Assembly: GCA_963924555.1 (NCBI GenBank)
Contig: OZ004582.1
Location: forward strand, 5,146,001-5,210,000
DNA: 64,000 nt
Source of the DNA: Crambe crambe
Taxonomy: Eukaryota > Porifera > Demospongiae > Poecilosclerida > Crambeidae
Direction of reading: 5' to 3'
Shown piece after piece: positions 46,378 through 57,601 of the stretch (its first letter is position 1; each line of letters begins with the position of its first letter). The notes beneath the pieces were generated by a model that was not told where the DNA came from, ran no database searches, and saw nothing but the letters and a program-made list of their open reading frames with translations. Made by a program: the position numbers and the translations under genes.

Positions 46378-47462
46378 CGTAGAGCAGACTTATACGTAGC
46401 TATGAGATTAAATATAACACACAGAGACTTGGCTAGCTTAAACAATTTACTTTTGCTGCAATTATGAGTTAAATCTGATTTGTTCAATATCCACAGCACG
46501 AGCAGGGCTGTCCTCGGAGCGCACTAGCGCTGTGCAACTATAAAGCTTAGAAAGACTTCAAATCAAGCTCTAAAGCTATGGCTATAGATTTATGAGGGTC
46601 TGGCTCAGCTAGGAGAGAATCCAGCACCAGCGGTAAGGTAAGGTAAGCTTTTAAGCTTATGCGCTTGGAATAACAAACTAACTAAAATACTTTCACTACC
46701 TCTTCAATACCTTACTTGACTCTAGCTTTATAGTTAGTTTGAAACTCAGCCCATCCACACTGTACCTGTACTGTACTGACCGACGATCCTGCATGCGATC
46801 GATTACAAGCATGCGCAGTGACACAATTTACCGCTCTACTTTTTTTTTCTGGGGACAACCCTGCATGAGATATTTTTGTGCCACTTCATGAGGAAAATAC
46901 CAACAAGAGATATTCATTTTTTTTTGTAGATTCATTTCTATGAGAGATACTCTCTGCAACTTTATGCACAATAATAACAGCAAAGTATAGCATCATATGT
47001 AGCACTTAAACTTTGTGTCTGCATGCATGGCATTACATGCACAAAAAGCACAAACACCAGAAAAGGTGTAGTACAGTAATTAAGTCTTGAATGCATGTAA
47101 GCATAAACACTCAAAGAGCATGCACAATGCAATATAGTAGTTTGCAGTGCCTTCAAAGCTATATCATAATATTTACTATATCACACTTTCAAAGCTACAT
47201 TTTGTGTTGTAATAATAACAATGATATAACAGCTCTTGCTATCATGTGTTTTATCACAATTATGAAGTAGCCACTGAATAATGAAACCAAAAGTATTAGG
47301 ATAATGCTTATTTTTAATTCTCAGGCGATACAGAGATTAGCACATTTCTAGTATAAATAAATGAAAGTTCAAATAACAATAGTATAGGAACAGACTGTAC
47401 ACAGCTAGTGCTTTATACATAATGTATATACTTTAAATCTTTGACTTATTATAGGTATTATC
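46378..47462. other. Spacer between copies B and C
   Basis: AT-rich with short T-runs (46840-46850, 46918-46926). No exon is recognised. The text just before 47463 (ttgacttattatag) resembles a splice acceptor, so a 5' non-coding exon of copy C is possible. Confidence 0.4.
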
Positions 47463-49148
47463 ATGTTTTTGCTATTGTTAGTCGTGATGATAGGTATCTG
47501 TGCTGCTTGCCCGCCGTGGACAGTATATAACGATGAAACTGGACAATGCGACTGCGGAAACGACTTAAGAGGAATAGTTCACTGCAATGCTGAAACCAAG
47601 AGCGTATCAGTGCTGACCTGCTTCTGCATGACTTACAATAGCAAGACCAATCAAACTGTGGTAGGTCACTGCATGATAATGTGCAAACGAAAGAGAAATG
47701 ATGCAACCTGCAAACTGTATAACAGGATCGAAACCAATGACACCAAAGAGATAAACAATGATGTGTGTGAATCAACTAATAAAACAGGTCAGCTCTGTGG
47801 AAGATGCAAGGAGGGATATGGAATTCCGGTATACTCTTATACATTAAATTGTGTGAAATGCAATGCAACTGATTTCACACATTCCTTATTCAAGTACATT
47901 GCTGTGGCTTTCCTTCCATTAACACTATTCTATTTCATTGTGATAGCATTCAAAGTATCCGTTACTTCTGGTTCGATGGTAGCTTACGTTATGATCTGCC
48001 AAGTTGTGGCCATACCAGTAACTACCAAAAGAGTCATGATGAGTGATCAATCATTTGGGATTAAATTAATTGTAGCTATTTTTTCACTGTGGAATCTGGA
48101 TATTTTACGTTCAGTATACACACCATTTTGTATTCATCCTAAAATGACAGCCATGGATGTACTTGCTCTGGATTACTTAGTAGGCGTGTATCCTTTAGTT
48201 CTGATTGTTCTCACATATTTTGCTGTGATGCTGCACGATCGACACTCACTAGCAGTCAGGATATGGAAGCCTGCTTACAGATTTTTCCTTATGATCAGAC
48301 GAGAATGGGACATTCGAGGTTCACTCATTAAAGCCTTTGCCACTTTCATGATCTTGTCCTACGTTAAGATCCTGGACGTTTCATTTGATATACTGACTCC
48401 TGTAAACTTGCTAACCATTGAAGGAAAATATTTGAATCAGAAGTACCTTTATAATGACGGAGAGGTTCCTTACTTCGGAAAACGGCATCTACCTTATGCT
48501 ATACTAGCAATTGTAATGCTAACAATCTTCAACATCTTTCCAGTAATTTTACTCCTTTTGTATCCTTGCAAAACATTTCAGAGATGCTTACACACATGCA
48601 GACTTCACAGTCAAGTGCTTCATACATTCATGGATGCCTTCCAAGGCTGCTATCGCCACAGTCCCAAGGACTGCAGATATGTTGCTGCCCTTTACCTCAT
48701 AGTGAGAATCTTACAACTCGGAGCATTTGCAGCACTCAGAAGTCTCGTTTATCTATCGATTATAGGGTTCTTCTTCATTGCTCTTAGTATCATGATACTA
48801 TTCACTGAGCCATACAAAAGGAAAGTGCACAATAAAATTGATGGAGGACTATTCCTTATATACGCATGTGCCTCCCATATCTTAATCAGTTCTGAATACA
48901 CTTACATTTTCGAGCCTAATGAACAGGATAGAAGATACACAATTCCCCTCGGAGTAGTTTTGTTTATTTTAGTGATGTATGGGTGTGCGATGGTTATTAA
49001 CATATTCATACCTAAGAAAATTTTGCTAAAGATCAAGGATTGTTTCTTCCACAAGAAAAAGAAGGATGGAACAGGCTTGGAAGAATCCCTTCCATATCGT
49101 CTTGAACATGAGCAGGAACACGTTTCATTGTTGCAAAATCCCAAATAG
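47463..49148 (+). CDS. Cys-rich ectodomain multi-TM protein, intact (copy C)
   Basis: A single-exon gene of 561 residues beginning at the ATG at 47463 (MFLLLLVVMIGICAACPPW), with a signal peptide of about 15 residues. The ectodomain to residue 133 contains 15 cysteines (including CDC, CFC and CGRC...CVKC) and four N-glycosylation sites (NQT 63, NDT 92, NKT 106, NAT 134). Nine to ten helices span about 140-520, with ALDYLVGVYPLVLIVLTYF, YFGKRHLPYAILAIVML and MDAFQGCYRHSPKDCRYVAA. The tail ends ESLPYRLEHEQEHVSLLQNPK, where EHVSLL is a dileucine-type signal. It is closest to copy A in the ectodomain. The function is not known; the family appears to be sponge-expanded. Confidence 0.85.
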   Translation: MFLLLLVVMIGICAACPPWTVYNDETGQCDCGNDLRGIVHCNAETKSVSVLTCFCMTYNSKTNQTVVGHCMIMCKRKRNDATCKLYNRIETNDTKEINNDVCESTNKTGQLCGRCKEGYGIPVYSYTLNCVKCNATDFTHSLFKYIAVAFLPLTLFYFIVIAFKVSVTSGSMVAYVMICQVVAIPVTTKRVMMSDQSFGIKLIVAIFSLWNLDILRSVYTPFCIHPKMTAMDVLALDYLVGVYPLVLIVLTYFAVMLHDRHSLAVRIWKPAYRFFLMIRREWDIRGSLIKAFATFMILSYVKILDVSFDILTPVNLLTIEGKYLNQKYLYNDGEVPYFGKRHLPYAILAIVMLTIFNIFPVILLLLYPCKTFQRCLHTCRLHSQVLHTFMDAFQGCYRHSPKDCRYVAALYLIVRILQLGAFAALRSLVYLSIIGFFFIALSIMILFTEPYKRKVHNKIDGGLFLIYACASHILISSEYTYIFEPNEQDRRYTIPLGVVLFILVMYGCAMVINIFIPKKILLKIKDCFFHKKKKDGTGLEESLPYRLEHEQEHVSLLQNPK

Positions 49149-51761
49149 ATAGTGTTTATATTTCTGTGTGCACATTTGGTTTTTAGTAGCAGATTACTTC
49201 TGATTAACAATGTTTATATAATTATTTCCTAGTACAAGGGAAGCATTATTAAGTATAGTGAACATTTCTTAGTGAACTCTCTATATTCAAGAAAAAACTC
49301 ATATTATCGATATTGCTAATACAAATTGAACCTTTGAAGAATGGAAACCTTGAATAAAACAACAACAATAACAATAATTAACAACAAAAATAACAAACCA
49401 TTACTTTCAAGGGTGTATGGCCCTGGCACTTCAAAAAGAAAAGAATTTACATCCTTCATAACATAGATGCTGTCCTTCATGTACATTATATAAAAGCTTG
49501 CAGTCCAAAGTGCTGATATAATTTGCCTGCAATCCAAAGTGCTTTTACAATTTATATCACTTTTCTAGCCTGAGGGAGTGTGATATGATGCACCCCTGCT
49601 CAATTGGAATGAATGTACGTAGGCTATCCTTAGCAGGCCTACTTTTCTATCCTCTAACCGATTTGCCAGTCCTTCTCGAACTACTAGAACTTCACACTAA
49701 CTCGTGAATGCATGTATATCATGAACATGATTACCAACAGATAACATTGACTTGTACTAGTTTAAATATCTTTCAATAAGACCATAAGTTATCAATGGAA
49801 GGACTGCACCATAAGCACTGGTATGGCTATCAAATAATGGTCTAAGCTAATCTATATAGCTTTGACATAGGTAGCATGAGATGACGTCACCTTATCGCAA
49901 AGGATGTTGGACGGAACTGAAAGAATGTATGTACATACATATATAATAGCGCCGACCCATAGTTGGCTCGTTTCACTCGCAATTAATCCTAGCTTGTAGA
50001 AGACACCTGTTGGTAAATCTGTTGGCACTTAGCTAACTATGAATCCTATAGTTTACAAGTAAAAGAAAAAAAATATTCTAAAAAAGAAAATAGGATTGGC
50101 TGTGTGCGGTTCAAAAAGTTCAGGAACTTCAGTCAAATAACCCCTTACCCATCACCAATATTACCAAACTACAAGCTACTTCACTTCCTCTATATTTCAT
50201 CCTGGCCTGTCATGGGAGTTAAGTAGCTCATAGTTTGATGACATTGGTGATGGGTAAGGGGTTACTTGACTAAAGTTCACTCTCTTGTTGCTGAACTTTT
50301 TAAAATCACACACAGCCATCCCTAAAATAAATATTTTTTCCTATACTTGTTTATCACCTTTTTAAAAATGTGTAATGCTCTATTATTTTAGGCCACTGGA
50401 TGCTGTAATCCTGTTATCCAAATTATTGAAAGTTCTGTATTGTAGCTATGTAGTTTATTGGAGGTCTCATCATAATATTGTATGAGCCGAAATAAATCTG
50501 ATTTGAAAGGATAAATGCTGATGAAGCTCGTATCTATACAGTTAATAACAAGATTGCCATTGACCTAATTTCGTATGGCTTTTATCGGTGTTATATATGT
50601 GTACCTGATGTACATGATTAGTGTTGCATCAAGGCTTGATTCATAACCAGACTTGTGCCTTAATTGGGTTTACGCTCTGAGCATCGAGAGACCAAGAAAA
50701 TGACAGATTTGCTAGTCAGTTGTGAGGTCAAGGTCCAAGTTTCACAAGTACATGGGCGGGGCATAATTATTATTCTATACAAAAATGTCTGCCACGTTGA
50801 AAGCTAGCAAGTTGGAAAATGACATGCTATATTTGAACATGGTATTAATGAACAATTTCTGAAATAAGTTGTTTGATGATGAACGACCAGATGGAAATGG
50901 CAAATTTAGAAGTCGCTGTAAAAATTAATGATACTGCTTTGTCTTCTGCTCTTCATACTTAAGTCCTAGCACATTGAAGGTGTTCTGTCTTCAAGTTAGG
51001 AGTTGATGACTGTAGGAGGGAGATTTATGAAATATTAGTCCAATGGGGCAATCTGTGCCATCCCTACTTAGAGAGTACTATTGTACTCTCTGATAATTAT
51101 TATGCCATGTGACTCTATGACAAATCACAAGATATGAGTTCATACATACATACTCCTTCATGGAGAGGCCGGCTAGTTCATGTCTAGATATTATTATTTT
51201 AGCTCATTCCTGGACAATTTCACCGGCTGAAGAGGTTCTGGTGGCTAAAAGTACAAATGTTCATGCTCATGTCCACATATGTATGCACCACCCAGACATA
51301 TCATACAGCTAGGGTATATTCGTGTAACATTCAATTGGCGAGGGAAGCAGACGGTGAAAATCATTTGTACTCTAACTTCTTAGGCTGTCAGGATGAACAG
51401 CTGCATACACAGGAGGCCGTATAATGCTTACCACAAGTACTTAGAAAACCAAGCACCTACAATCCAGCCTAGGCCTCTATGACAAAATGTTGTAGAAAGC
51501 CATGAGCTCTAATTGCTGTTGGTTGCTAAATGTTGTGGGCACATTTCATTTGTGGGGTCAAAGGTCAAACAAATGTATGCCGTATGCACATGCGTATTAA
51601 ATATGACATACTTATCGAAATCTCGATTTGCATGAATAGGGGGTAAACTCGCTGTGCTCGCCAATGACATGGAAGTACTTTTTATCAATTAAGTGTGTGG
51701 ATTTACCTTACTTGCATAATAAGTAAGACTTCAAAGACTATGAGATCAGGAGTGTTTCCTT
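49149..51761. other. Intergenic with dispersed repeats
   Basis: A foldback repeat at about 50095-50330 has arms containing 'ccccttacccatcaccaat' and its inverse, plus outer 'ggctgtgtg' / 'cacacagcc'. The text 'gccatccctacttagagagt' with a short hairpin at 51057-51095 recurs at 63428-63470. The repeat shared with 24600 and 37470 covers 51305-51665. No gene is recognised. Confidence 0.6.
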
Positions 51762-51871
51762 GTGTGAGAAAAACTGTTGAGTTACATAACGCATCACTAT
51801 AGCTTACTTATCACTTAATGAAGAAACAAAGGAAATGAGAACAAAAACCTCTTGTAAGTGAAATATGTACT
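51762..51871 (+). promoter_or_regulatory. Conserved upstream block of array member D
   Basis: About 110 bp ('gagaaaaactgttgagttac', 'catcactatagcttacttat', 'cacttaatgaagaaa', 'cctcttgtaag') is retained upstream of all four array members: here, 54933-55030, 57295-57400 and 60552-60660. It lies about 210-330 bp before each ATG. Whether it is regulatory or just part of the duplicated unit cannot be told from this window. Confidence 0.5.
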
Positions 51872-52026
51872 ATATACGTACATACACGATTATCCACAAA
51901 GCCTACAAAGATGAGAAATATGTAAGTCCTCTATAAATGAAATAAATGCTAATTTTACGCCAGCCTATACAAAGACGAAAAAGAAATATGATATACTCTA
52001 CAATACAAACCATGCACTCCCTTTCA

Positions 52027-52034
52027 TATAAAAG
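52027..52034 (+). promoter_or_regulatory. TATA box of array member D
   Basis: TATAAAAG within the conserved context ccctttca-TATAAAAG-gg, 52 bp before the ATG at 52086. The same box occurs before members E, F and G. Confidence 0.7.
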
Positions 52035-52085
52035 GGAGAAACAATCCAGTTATCCTACAAAAGACAGCTGCTATATCACTATAAA

Positions 52086-53811
52086 ATGTATGTGTGTGTC
52101 AGTCTACTGTACCTCATCAGTACGAGCTTCTTTCAAGTAAGTAAGTCTGCAACAGATCGCAAGATATGCTCTATTCGTGATAGTAATGGATCATACACCT
52201 GTGGAAAAAATCTGACGGGAGAAGTAGTGTGCCAGAATGACAAAGATTTCCTTTCAATGCAAAATTGTTACTGCATTTGCTACGAGAAAGATGAAGATAA
52301 GATAGTAGTTGGTACTTGCTGGATCACGTGCTTTCGATTTACACTGAGTTATTCGATATTCCGCTACTCCATGGAAAATGCAACAAAGGTAAATGATGAT
52401 GTCTGCAGTAAACAAACCTCCGTCATTGACACCCACCGTGAGGGACGTTTCTGTGGGAGATGCAAAAAGGGTATGGACTAGCTGCATATTCCTATCACTA
52501 CACAAACTGCATACCATGCAAAAACTATGGATACAAGAACTGGTTGATTTACTTCACAGTTGCTCTGCTTCCACTAACTCTCTTCTACATCTTCATGGTG
52601 ATGTTCAGAGTGAGTTTCACGTCTAGTTACATCAATGGTTATGTGTTTGCCATTCAATGTATACTGTCACCGATTGCACGACGGACCATTGATGCCTGGG
52701 TGACAGCACGATATACTGAAATGGATGACAGAAACATTGTTGTTACTGCATTAAAACTATATACTTCCATGTATGGAATTATGAATTTGGATTTTTTTCG
52801 AGACGTTTATTCACATTTTTGCCTCCACCCACAAGCAAATATGCTTCATATTATTTCATTGGACTATATCGTGGCAGCATACCCCTTTCTTTTAATCTTC
52901 ATTACACATTTGGTAGTAAACCTCTATGACAGGAGTTATCTCATCAAGTTAGCATTGAAATCGTTCAAACGGTACTTAGAACGACTTCAGAGGCAGTGTA
53001 ACATTCAATCATCTCTTATACAGACCATTGATACCTTTATCTTACTATCCAATGTCAAGATACTTGGGGTTTGTTTTGACCTCTTAACATTCACTCGTGC
53101 TTATGACAGCACTGGTGCACAAGAGAGCAAATTGTATTTTTACTACGATGCAAACAGAGTACTTTGGTCGTGAACATCTTCCATTTGCTTTGCTTGCCCT
53201 ATTCATGGCTTTCATATTCGCTTTCCTTCCTTTTCTGCTCCTTGCCCTCTATCCCTGTAGATGTTTCCAAAAGCTTCTCAACTTCTTGGGATGGAGATGC
53301 CAAACACTACACACATTTATGGACATCTTTCAAGGAAGCTACAAGATAGAACCATATGACTTGCGTTCTTTCTTTTCCCTCTATTTCTTGATGCGTTTCT
53401 TAGTTCTACTAACAATGGGAAATATACGATTGATATTTGTATTTGTAATGTTGGATGTCATAATGGTAGCATGCACTTTAATTCTTGGCATACTTCAGCC
53501 CTACAAGAATAACATCCACAACAAACTAGACATGGTTTCTGTGTTCTTGATGGGTTTCTTCTTCATTGGACTCACTGCTAACATCATTGCTATGTACATG
53601 GACACAAAAAATGGTTATGCACAGCCACCATTTTACTTCATATTTCTCTACTTATTTATTTCGTAAACAGCTACGACATTTAGCATCAAAATGCTTCATC
53701 TGCAAGAGAAAAGAAGAGTCACTGCAAGTTGTTGTCGTAGACACCAACAGAGGTCCAAATGAACATTCTTGCCTATTACACCCTCGCTTATTGCAGTCTC
53801 AAAGTCATTGA
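52086..53811 (+). pseudogene. Array member D, frameshifted
   Basis: Homologous to the intact copy F along its length: signal peptide MYVCVSLLYLISTSFFQ, ectodomain with CGRCKKG, helices, and a dileucine-type tail in another frame (EHSCLL). Lesions against F and G: one A lost from an A6 run near 52468; two bases lost near 53155 (aacagagtac for aacatagagtac); a two-base gain in an A-run near 53607; and a deletion of roughly 45-50 bp near 53645 that removes the last helix. The first two together restore the frame, leaving the middle 230 codons out of frame. No single translation covers the protein. Confidence 0.88.
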
Positions 53812-54932
53812 ATCTTCATACTAATGACTGACTATTCATCTTCATATCTGTCCATCTTAATATTGTAGTTTATTTCTGTGACAACTTTGGGTAATCTGAG
53901 CATACATACTTGCCCAACAATGCTTTGCATTTCCGCATATTATATATTTCAATGAAGGAATTTCCATTCATGTGGTTATTAAGTGTTGCATTATTTATTG
54001 ATGCTTTTTTTCACTTAGCTATTATTTTTGTGATACAAAAAAAGAATTTTTATTCTATGAGTGTGCACACACACACTTAGTTCTCTCTCTATGTAAGAAG
54101 GTATTATTTGGGGAATTAAGGAAGAAATGACATTGTCATGGGCCCAAGAAGAGGTGGAGAGACCAGATGTCAGGAAGACTGCAAATTTTGAAACTAAAGG
54201 AGTGGTACCAGCTGTGTCAGGACAGGAAGAAGTGGGCAGTGCAATGCAGGGAAGGAGTGGATGAAGTAACCAAAGACACGTGTGCTGCAAACAGGCAAAG
54301 ACCTTCGTATGAGTATGTGTGTGTGTGTGTGTGTGTGCGTGTGTGTGTGTGTTTGGAAGGAGCTTCAGGAGACAGGGGGACCTCACTAGACACCACGGCA
54401 GAAGTTCTGTGGGGGTTAGATGTTGCCAGCCCAGGCTATTTTGCTGAGCTATAACGGCTTTCCAAGCCGTGAGCAGTTTCAAGGTTGGAATAACATGGAC
54501 ATGCCAATTCCAGTTTTCCCACTTGGACTTAACAAAAGCTACAGGGAAAGATCGTTCTGCCTACTATAATAAATTTCAGGATAAGGGAACTTACTGTTTC
54601 AGAAATACGGTATGTTGCTGGATTTCTCTTCTCTATCATTATCTTCCCAAGCTCTCACGAACTATTCAAGCTACAGCAAGTATTTCTGGAAAATCCACTC
54701 CAAATTCTACTGGCTATAATCGTTGATCCTCGAAAGAGTCAATGTAAAAAAAGATACTACAGGGCACCATACTATACTGTTCATGCAAATGTTCATGCTC
54801 ATGTCCACGTATGCATGCACTACCCAGACATATCATATGACATGGCAGTAAAATGATTAATGTGTGGACTCACCTCGCTGGCATAATAAAATACTATGAC
54901 ATATACATGTACAGAATCAGGAGTATTTCCTC
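53812..54932. other. Spacer between D and E with retroelement tails
   Basis: The first 250 bp include the text 'aagtgttgcattatttattg', which reappears at the right edge of the window. A (GT)n run lies at 54317-54352. Two mobile-element pieces (54130-54300 and about 54640-54715) are present; the second, 'agctacagcaagtatttctg', also occurs at 36553-36603. Confidence 0.6.
54140..54300 (+). pseudogene. LINE-like retrotransposon ORF2 C-terminal relic
   Basis: The frame starting at 54140 reads GPKKRWRDQMSGRLQILKLK then EWYQLCQDRKKWAVQC. The pattern 'RW-x-D ... W-Y-x-L-x-Q-D-R-x-x-W' is typical of the C-terminal end of RTE/Jockey-type non-LTR retrotransposon polyproteins. The piece is about 50 codons. 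A second copy, shorter and in the same orientation, lies at 57130-57235. Confidence 0.6.
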
Positions 54933-55194
54933 GTGTGAGAAAAACTGTTGAGTTACATAACACATCACTATGGCTTACTTATCACTTAATGAAGAAATAA
55001 GAGCAATGATATCCTCTTATAAGCGAAATATGTATGATATACATGTACATACATCCTATGATTATCCACAAAGCCCACAAAGATGAGAATATGTAAGTCC
55101 TCTACTATGAATCTATGCAAACCTATACAAAGACGAAAAAGAAATATAATTAAGCCAGATATACTCTACAATAGAAAACATGCACTCCCTTTCA

Positions 55195-55202
55195 TATAAA
55201 AG
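55195..55202 (+). promoter_or_regulatory. TATA box of array member E
   Basis: TATAAAAG, 57 bp before the ATG at 55259, in the same context as in D, F and G. The promoter has survived although the gene is dead. Confidence 0.65.
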
Positions 55203-55258
55203 GGAGTCATAATCCGGTTATCCTACAGAATAATAACTGCAGTTATTATCACAATAAG

Positions 55259-56395
55259 ATGTATGTGTGTATCACTATACTGTACCTCATCAGTATGAGC
55301 TTCTTTCAAGTAAGTAAATCTGCAACAGATCGCAAGATATGGTCTAATCGTGATAGTAATAGATCATACACCTGTGGAAAAGATCTGACGGGAGAAGTAG
55401 TGTGCCACAATGACAAAGACTTCCTTTCGATAAAAAATTGTTACTGCATTTATTACGAGAAAGATGAAGACAAGATAGTAGTTGGTACTTGCTGGATCAC
55501 GTGCTTTCGATTTATATTGGGTTATTCAATATTCCGCTACTCCATGGAAAATGCAACAAAGGTAAATGATGATGTCTGCAGTAGATAAACCTCCGTCATT
55601 GACACCCACCGTGAGGGACGTTTCTGTGGGAGATGCAAAAAAGGGTATGGACTGGCTGCATACTCCTATCACTACATGAACTGCATACCATGCAATGAGT
55701 GAAGAGATGGAAGACAGGGAGTTTTTGGTACATGAAGCGATGAGGAGAATCCCATCGAATGTTGATATGCCAATTGATCTCCGGCCTTCTGACATCAAGG
55801 ATGATCAGAATTTGATGGATACTGGGTGTGGCTGTACCAAGTGGAATGGGAGGGGAATATGAATACAAGAACTAGTTGATATACTTCACAGTTGCTCTGC
55901 ATGGTTCCACTAACTCTCTTCTACATCTTCATAGTGATATTCAGAGTGAGTTTCACATCCAATGGTTATGTGCTTGCCATTCAATGTATACTGTCACCGA
56001 TTGCACAACGAACAATCGATGCCTGGGTGACAGCACTGAAATGGATGACAGAAGTATTGTTATTGTATTAAAAATATATACTTCCATGTATGGAATTGTG
56101 AATTTGGATTTTTTTCGAGACGTTTATTCTGCCTCCACCCACAAGCAAACATGCTTCATATCAATCTTCATTACACATTTGGTAGTAACCTCTATGACAG
56201 GAGTTATCTCATCAAGTTAGCATGGAAACCATTCAAATGATGTTTAGGACAATTTCAGAGGCAGTGCGACATCTGATACAGACCATTGCTACCTTTATCT
56301 TACTATCCAATTGATGTCAAATACTTGGGGTTTGTTTTGACCTCTTAAAGAAAGCGAATTGTATTTTACTATGATGCAAACATAGAGTACTACAT
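55259..56395 (+). pseudogene. Array member E, degraded and truncated
   Basis: Starts with MYVCITILYLISMSFFQVSK like its neighbours. A CAA to TAA change at 55586-55588 ends the first frame after 109 codons. A foreign segment of about 165 bp sits at about 55696-55861 inside the CIPC region. Multiple small deletions follow (for example the HPQANMLHIISLDYIVAVYP segment is mostly missing near 56150-56165). Homology stops at 56395, exactly after the IEY codons, so the 3' third is absent. Clearly non-functional. Confidence 0.9.
55696..55861 (+). other. Foreign open segment inserted in pseudogene E
   Basis: This segment has no counterpart in D, F or G. It is open on plus from the preceding ATGCAATG: AMSEEMEDREFLVHEAMRR then IPSNVDMPIDLRPSDIKDDQ and NLMDTGCGCTKWNGRG. 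The composition looks like genuine coding sequence (acidic, balanced), as if an exon of another gene had been copied in. I do not recognise the protein. Confidence 0.5.
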
Positions 56396-57044
56396 CACTG
56401 CCTCTCACCAAGCTGCTTTAATTGTTCATGTCAGTATAAAAGTGTTCTGCTTGGTTTAGGCAGTGATGTAGGGATTATTATTGAAGGCAGCATAATTTTG
56501 ATTTTTGTTGACATGAACTATTAAAGTACAGACTAACCTTATACATGGCCTTTTTATTTTTCCTTTCACTTGTTTACTTTTTGTACGACCTTTGAAAAAT
56601 TAATAGCTGGTTGGCACGCGCGTACGTGTACGTGATAGTGACAGACGCGCATGCATGACATTTATGTCATTTTAAAATGGCTGACATAGTTATAATGAAC
56701 GATACGAGTGATTATTTTGAAGGGAAACTGTGGATATAACGATGGTAAAAGCACATTGTGTGGTTATAACTGCACAAGTTGATATGAATTTCATTGTTGT
56801 ATATGAAAGGATCATGGAGCTACAGCAGTCAAAGAAGATGATGAACGAATCATAAAAAATTTAGATTTAGGCGGCGGCTGGAGCTGATTGTTGACGTTGT
56901 TCTGGAGGAGCTTGAGCAGTCATATCATCTTCTGCATTGTTTTCCAGATGTAAGAAGTTTAGTTGAGCCTGTAGCAAGAATACAGAGAGTCTATTTCGTA
57001 TTGTTCTAATGAGAGAAGCCACGCCCATTCAATACTAACCCTAC
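56396..57044. mobile_element. Insertion replacing the 3' end of E
   Basis: Begins 'tacatcactgcctctcacca', with its inverse 'ttggtttaggcagtgatgta' at 56451-56471, and ends near 'aaccctacatt' at 57040. The same 'gcagtgatgtaggg' end motif is present at 8595-8635. This is probably an element or remnant with hairpin ends. No protein was recognised. Confidence 0.5.
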
Positions 57045-57535
57045 ATTATGAGTGTGCACACACTTAGTTCTCTCTCTATGTAAGAAGGTACTATTTGGGG
57101 AATTAAGGAAGAAATGACATTGTCATGGGCCCAAGAAGAGGTGGAGAGACCAGATGCCAGGGAACTTACAAGTTTTGAAACTAAAGGAGTGGTATTAGCT
57201 GTGTCAGGACAGGGAGAAGTGGGCAGTGCAATGCATGGACTCACCTCGCTGGCATTACTATGACATAATTATACTGAATCAGGAGTATCTCCTAGTGTAA
57301 GAAAAACTGTTGAGTTACATAACACATCACTATAACTTACTTATCACTTAATGAAGAAACAGAGGAAATAAGAACAAAAACCTCTTGTAAGCGAAATACG
57401 TACTTATTCACTAAGCCTACAAATATGAGAAATATGTAAATCCTCTATAAAACACTATTATGAATCTACGCAAGCCTATACAAAGATAAAAAAATCCAGA
57501 TATACTCTAAAATAGAAAACATGCACTTCCTTTCA

Positions 57536-57543
57536 TATAAAAG
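57536..57543 (+). promoter_or_regulatory. TATA box of array member F
   Basis: TATAAAAG, 59 bp before the ATG at 57602. It lies inside a longer open frame starting at 57521, which shows that the 57521 ATG is upstream of transcription initiation and not the translational start. Confidence 0.75.
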
Positions 57544-57601
57544 GGGAAAAATCCAGTTATCCTACAGAAGAATAACTGCAGTACACTATTATCACAATAA
57601 G

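Noticed and set aside
52140-52165. GTAAGT near codon 17 of D, F and G as a splice donor with an AG about 20 bp downstream
   Set aside because: An intron of about 20 nt is too short to splice, and the frame reads through with conserved residues (VSKSATD).
54015-54482. Minus-strand 155-codon ORF with HTHTHT repeats
   Set aside because: It runs through the (GT)n tract and antisense to the LINE-like relic; no domain.
57521-57601. Upstream in-frame ATG of member F as the real start
   Set aside because: It lies before the TATA box conserved in all paralogues, and the resulting N-terminus would bury the signal peptide.
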